From Anaerolineaceae bacterium (GTDB lineage: Bacteria; Chloroflexota; Anaerolineae; Anaerolineales; Anaerolineaceae), in assembly GCA_003524305.1 (NCBI GenBank), contig DQHW01000019.1, forward strand, positions 26,636 through 43,865: a stretch of 17,230 bases of DNA, written 5' to 3'. The translations under genes and the position numbers were made by a program. The notes beneath the pieces were generated by a model that was not told where the DNA came from, made no database searches, and worked only from the letters and a program-made list of their open reading frames with translations. Of this stretch, positions 13,663 through 17,230 are shown in pieces (the stretch's first letter is position 1; every line of letters begins with the position of its first letter).

Positions 13663-15036
13663 ATGGATCGTCGTTATATTAACTTCTTTTTCATTCTCGT
13701 CTTGGTGGCAGCCATTATCTGGGTGGATCTTCCCAGGGCAGAAGGCAGCGCCGGCATCAAAATTGGTACGTTTGAACGTTCGCTGAACCCGGTTCTCGGG
13801 TTGGATCTTCGCGGCGGCATGCAAGTTTTACTTGCCCCTCCTGAAGGATCAGATATTGATAAGCAGGCACTTGAAGACGCCGCCTTAACCCTTGAAAACC
13901 GTGCCAACGGTTTGGGTGTCAGCGAAGTTGTATTTCAAGTTGCCGGCGATAAATACATCCTCGGTGAATTCCCCGGCCTCACCAACACGGATGAAGTCAT
14001 CGCCACCGTCAAACAAACCGGCTTGCTCGAATTTGTTGACGCAGGCACGACTTATCTACCTGACGGCACCCTCATTTCCACCGATCATGGACTCGCCGAA
14101 CCGGTCACTAATGATCCTTCCATCGTACCAGTAGTGAATTCAGAAGGTGTTGTTGAACCTGCTGATTATGTTTTCCACACTGTGATGTTGGGTTCAGAAA
14201 TTGAAAATGTTTCTGTCGAAGTAGACCAAACAGGCGGATTCGTTATCCCCTTTGAAGTGACTGCTGACAGTACCAAGATGTTTAGAGAATATACCTCCGC
14301 AAACATCAACAAGAATCTTGCCATCGTCCTTGATAAAAGAGTCATCTCATGCCCAACCATTCAAGGTGCATTGGATGGCGGTGGACAAATCAGCGGCAAT
14401 TTCAACTCTGAAACTGCCAACAATCTGGCCGTCACCCTTCGCTACGGACGTCTGCCCGTGGCTCTTGAAGTGGTCGAAAGCCGTATTATTGGTCCGACCC
14501 TCGGTGAAGATTCCCTTTCCAAAAGTCTCCTTGCAGGAGCCATTGGCTTCGGTATCGTAATTCTTTTCATGGTCATTTATTATCGTCTGCCTGGTGCAGT
14601 GGCTGTTCTTTCAATTGCCATCTACGCAGGCTTGACTTTTACCTTGTTCAAACTCATTCCGGTGACCTTGACCCTGCCCAGCATCGCAGGTTTCTTGCTT
14701 TCAACAGGTAGTGCGCTTGACGCGAATATTCTGATCTTTGAACGTTTAAAAGAAGAACTTCGCAATGGACGCACCCTGCAGCAAGCTATTGACCTGGGTT
14801 GGAAACGCGCCTGGCCGTCCATCCGCGACTCTAACATTGCCACCATAATCACCAGCATCATCCTCTTCTGGTTTGGCTCTGCTTTTGGCGCCAGTATCGT
14901 GAAAGGTTTCGCCCTCACTCTTGCTCTGGGCGTAGGTGTCTCACTCTTTACAGCTATTCTGGTCACGCGCAACTTCTTGAGCATTGTGATCAAATTAATA
15001 AATCCTGCCCGCCATCAAAAATGGTTCGGAGCATAG
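13663..15036 (+). CDS. secD: Protein translocase subunit SecD
   Basis: The 457-residue inner-membrane protein works with SecF, using the proton gradient to help pull secreted proteins out of the SecYEG channel. TM1 is at about 6-22, followed by the D1 motif LGLDLRGGMQ (45-54) and a periplasmic domain containing NRANGLGVSE. Five further membrane segments begin at about 288. The conserved TM4 region reads STGSALDANILIFERLKEELRNG with Asp353 and Asn355, a slightly changed form of the usual TIGMAVDANVLIFERIREE. I start at the ATG at 13663, which has GGAGG 11 bases upstream and begins with MDRRYINF; a TTG at 13594 would extend into the promoter. secF follows after 11 bases. The product is short for the family because the periplasmic head is small. 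Confidence 0.95.
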   Translation: MDRRYINFFFILVLVAAIIWVDLPRAEGSAGIKIGTFERSLNPVLGLDLRGGMQVLLAPPEGSDIDKQALEDAALTLENRANGLGVSEVVFQVAGDKYILGEFPGLTNTDEVIATVKQTGLLEFVDAGTTYLPDGTLISTDHGLAEPVTNDPSIVPVVNSEGVVEPADYVFHTVMLGSEIENVSVEVDQTGGFVIPFEVTADSTKMFREYTSANINKNLAIVLDKRVISCPTIQGALDGGGQISGNFNSETANNLAVTLRYGRLPVALEVVESRIIGPTLGEDSLSKSLLAGAIGFGIVILFMVIYYRLPGAVAVLSIAIYAGLTFTLFKLIPVTLTLPSIAGFLLSTGSALDANILIFERLKEELRNGRTLQQAIDLGWKRAWPSIRDSNIATIITSIILFWFGSAFGASIVKGFALTLALGVGVSLFTAILVTRNFLSIVIKLINPARHQKWFGA

Positions 15037-15047
15037 GAGGATAACCA

Positions 15048-15968
15048 ATGCTTAACATTCTTGGAAAACGTTATATCTTCTTCGCAATTTCCCTGTTGAT
15101 CATCATCCCTGGATTGATCATTCTGGGTATCAATGGCATGCCCCTTTCCATCGATTTCAAAGGCGGCACTTTGCTCGAGGTTGAATTTCCTGCAAATACA
15201 TTGCCTTCCACTGAACAGGTGAAAGATATCTATGATGCTCAAGGCATCAAAGATGCTCAAATCCAAACCACCGAGGATAATGTTCTCATTATTCGCTCTT
15301 CGGTATTGTCAGATGCTGTTCGACTCGACATTCTCGATCAACTGACTACGTTAGCTGGCAGTGAACTGATCATCCGTAAATCAGATACCGTGGGCCCTTC
15401 CATCGGTGAAGGCGTCACCCAACGTGCGCTTCAAGCCGTCGGCCTCGCAGCTTTGGCCATCGTGCTTTACATCACCTTCGCTTTCCGAGGTGTGCCTCAC
15501 GCTTTCCGTTATGGCATTTGTGCCATTATTGCCATGATCCACGATGTATTGATCGTTTTGGCACTTACCGGCTACGGGTCCAAGCTTTTCGGCTGGCAGG
15601 TGGATTCTCTTTACTTGACTGCTGTGTTAACCGTTATCGGTTTCTCGGTGCAAGACAAAATCGTGGTCTTTGACCGCATTCGCGAAAACTCCAGCATCTT
15701 CCGCAAACTTGAGTTCGAGAAATTGGCAAACCATTCCATCGTTCAAACCTTGCAGCGCTCGATCAACACCCAATTAATGACCGTCGAGTTCTTCTTGCTT
15801 TCTTTGGCTTTGTTCGGTGGTGTCACTTTGCGTGAATTCGCCGTGATTCTTCTTGTTGGTCTGTTCAGCGGAACTTACTCTTCCATCTTTATTGCAGCCC
15901 CCCTTCTGGTGGTCTGGGAAAATCAAGAATGGAAGACCTGGTTCAGACGAACTCCAAAAGCAGCGTAA
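15048..15968 (+). CDS. secF: Protein translocase subunit SecF
   Basis: The 306-residue partner of SecD has TM1 at about 8-28, SIDFKGGTLLEVEF (the F1 motif), and the VGPSIGEGV segment before TM2. HDV is present in TM3. The TM4 signature reads LTVIGFSVQDKIVVFDRIREN with Gln202, Asp203 and Lys204; most SecF proteins have Asn-Asp-Thr at these positions. The C-terminal GGVTLREFAVILLVGLFSGTYSSIF region is typical. GGAGG sits 7-8 bases before the ATG. It is the last gene of the secDF unit and is followed by a terminator. yajC is not next to it. Confidence 0.95.
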   Translation: MLNILGKRYIFFAISLLIIIPGLIILGINGMPLSIDFKGGTLLEVEFPANTLPSTEQVKDIYDAQGIKDAQIQTTEDNVLIIRSSVLSDAVRLDILDQLTTLAGSELIIRKSDTVGPSIGEGVTQRALQAVGLAALAIVLYITFAFRGVPHAFRYGICAIIAMIHDVLIVLALTGYGSKLFGWQVDSLYLTAVLTVIGFSVQDKIVVFDRIRENSSIFRKLEFEKLANHSIVQTLQRSINTQLMTVEFFLLSLALFGGVTLREFAVILLVGLFSGTYSSIFIAAPLLVVWENQEWKTWFRRTPKAA

Positions 15969-15978
15969 TTCAACAATC

Positions 15979-16013
15979 AAAAAGGTTCTGGTTTTATACC
16001 GGAACCTTTTTTT
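15979..16013 (+). terminator. Rho-independent terminator of secDF
   Basis: A stem built from AAAAAGGTTCTGGT (15979-15992) and its partner at 15998-16011, with one G-U pair and a 5-base loop, ends in a seven-T run. Confidence 0.85.
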
Positions 16014-16048
16014 ATCATTATCCCAAACCAATTTAGAGGAGAGGACAA

Positions 16049-17077
16049 ATGCGTAAAGAGATTGTATTGATCACAGGAGCAAACGGTGAAATGGGGCACG
16101 GGTTGATTGCCCACCTCGGAGCCACCAAAAAATACAGCATTGTCGCCATGGATGTGCAGCCGTTGGATGATTTTCTCAAACCTTTGTGCGAACGATTTAT
16201 CCTGGGTGATATCCTTGATCTCATGCTGCTCGGACGTTTGGTCTCCGAATTTGAAATCCGCACCATCTACCATCTGGCATCCATTCTCTCCACCAAAGCT
16301 GAGTACAACCCTGAAACCGCCCACCGCGTTAACGTGGAAGGCATGCTGAATCTGCTCCGCCTCGCCGTGGAACAATCCTCCTGGCAAGGCCGCCCGGTTA
16401 AATTCATTTATCCCAGCTCAATCGCTGCCTACGGTATGCCCAATCTTGAAACCAAACAAAAAGCCGGCAAGGTAAAAGAATCCGAATGGAACATGCCCAT
16501 CACCATGTACGGCTGCAACAAACTCTATTGCGAACACCTGGGCCGTTACTACACCAATAACTACCGTCAACTCGCCGCGGATCACACCAAAACTACCGTG
16601 GATTTTCGCGCCATCCGCTTCCCAGGTTTGGTCAGTTCAGTCACCGTCCCCACCGGCGGTACCAGCGATTACGGCCCTGAAATGCTTCATCACGCCGCCC
16701 AAAATCTGCCTTATGCCTGCTTCGTGCGCCCTGATACTGCGCTTCCATTCATGGTCATGCCTGACGCCATCAGGTCTTTGTTGATGCTTGAAGCCGCTCC
16801 ACGCGAGAATCTAAGTCAACTTGTTTATAATGTCACCAGTTTCAGCCCCACAGCCCAGGATTTTTACGACCAGGTCAAGGGAGCCTTCCCCAAGGCGGAA
16901 ATTACCTTTGAACCCGATCTTGCCCGCCAGGGCATCGTCGATAGTTGGCCAGCCGTTGTAGATGACAGCGCCGCCGCCAACGATTGGGGCTGGCAGCCAG
17001 AATACAACCAGCAGCGCGCCTTCCAGGAATATTTGATCCCCACCATCAAAGCCCGGTACGCCAACTGCAATGACTAA
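16049..17077 (+). CDS. NAD-dependent L-threonine 3-dehydrogenase, short-chain (SDR/epimerase) type
   Basis: The 342-residue cytosolic protein has the extended-SDR fold. It has a glycine-rich NAD site TGANGEMG (9-16), YHLASILS near 75, catalytic serines 123-124 in YPSSIAAYG, and YGCNK with Tyr154 and Lys158. The segments FRAIRFPGLVS, PTGGTSDYGPEM and the AxYNVTSFSPTAQDF-like C-terminus resemble SDR-type threonine dehydrogenases. These oxidise threonine to 2-amino-3-oxobutyrate on the way to glycine and acetyl-CoA. A nucleotide-sugar epimerase is the main alternative, but the GGTSDY motif argues for the threonine branch. AGGAGAGG precedes the ATG. No 2-amino-3-ketobutyrate CoA ligase gene is visible in the 153 bases that follow. 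Confidence 0.8.
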   Translation: MRKEIVLITGANGEMGHGLIAHLGATKKYSIVAMDVQPLDDFLKPLCERFILGDILDLMLLGRLVSEFEIRTIYHLASILSTKAEYNPETAHRVNVEGMLNLLRLAVEQSSWQGRPVKFIYPSSIAAYGMPNLETKQKAGKVKESEWNMPITMYGCNKLYCEHLGRYYTNNYRQLAADHTKTTVDFRAIRFPGLVSSVTVPTGGTSDYGPEMLHHAAQNLPYACFVRPDTALPFMVMPDAIRSLLMLEAAPRENLSQLVYNVTSFSPTAQDFYDQVKGAFPKAEITFEPDLARQGIVDSWPAVVDDSAAANDWGWQPEYNQQRAFQEYLIPTIKARYANCND

Positions 17078-17089
17078 ACAATATTAGTA

Positions 17090-17230
17090 ATACCATGAAT
17101 CTGCTCTTATGATTCCTGAAATCTGCGGTTTCAAAACAGACTCCAGGTTTCGAACTAGAATCCGAAGTCTGCTTTAGAGTTCGGATTCTTGCCCTTGATT
17201 CTATGAATCTGCGGTTTCGAATCAGAATCC
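17090..17230. repeat. Dyad-rich intergenic repeat region with nine GANTC sites, cut by the window edge
   Basis: A 25-base unit at 17120-17144 recurs at 17206-17230 with three mismatches; both begin AATCTGCGGTTTC. Between them is a perfect 10-bp inverted repeat (AGAATCCGAA at 17157-17166 with its complement at 17180-17189). Further dyads are built from GATTC and GAATC. GANTC occurs at 17097, 17111, 17139, 17158, 17184, 17197, 17205, 17219 and 17225. No coding sequence is seen. The region begins about 20 bases after the dehydrogenase stop and probably continues beyond the window. Confidence 0.7.

Noticed and set aside
17157..17189. 10-bp hairpin as terminator of the threonine dehydrogenase gene
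   Set aside because: The loop is 13 bases and no T-run follows; it fits better as part of the dyad repeat region.
1..17230. CRISPR array, tRNA or rRNA genes, insertion sequence or prophage genes
   Set aside because: No regularly spaced repeats, no cloverleaf-like segments in the gaps, and no transposase, integrase or phage proteins were seen.

Overview
The window reads as chromosomal housekeeping DNA from a Gram-negative-like or monoderm environmental bacterium, most likely a Chloroflexota member of the Anaerolineae type. The suggestion rests on the gene mix (folate-dependent TrmFO, a DapL/AspC-type aminotransferase, an M28 glutaminyl-cyclase-like peptidase, separate secD and secF, a DUF190-CBS protein beside crcB) and on overall protein character. 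No rRNA or other phylogenetic marker was compared, so the assignment is an inference. I saw no phage, transposase, CRISPR or tRNA genes.

Left part (1-3240, minus strand): rpoN (sigma-54) is followed, with a 4-base ATGA overlap, by a cytosolic PAS/GAF histidine kinase that runs off the left edge. RpoN carries a Cys4 zinc-ribbon motif just after Region I. The rpoN promoter region holds a sigma-70 promoter and, overlapping its -35, a full match to the sigma-54 -24/-12 consensus. This suggests autoregulation and an enhancer-dependent signalling operon.

Middle left (3240-8480, plus strand): trmFO (m5U54 of tRNA), an exported or anchored M28 peptidase/QC-like protein, two tandem palindromic MITE-like repeats, a class I aminotransferase, and hflX ending in a perfect 13-bp hairpin terminator.

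Middle (8580-12330, minus strand): rpmF (ribosomal protein L32) with a strong promoter and a leader hairpin that would hide its ribosome binding site. Then come a two-gene unit, crcB (fluoride channel) and a DUF190 plus four-CBS protein, and eno (enolase) with a structured leader and a 15-bp terminator.

Right part (12400-17230, plus strand): a SpoIIE/PP2C-type phosphatase that appears to be leaderless, a very small P-loop kinase-like protein, the secD-secF protein-export operon with terminator, and an SDR-type L-threonine 3-dehydrogenase. The last 140 bases are a repetitive, dyad-rich stretch with nine GANTC sites.

Most genes are ordinary core genes. The parts that merit a second look are the rpoN unit (zinc ribbon, sigma-54 site, coupled kinase), the rpmF leader, the crcB/DUF190-CBS pair and the two repeat regions.
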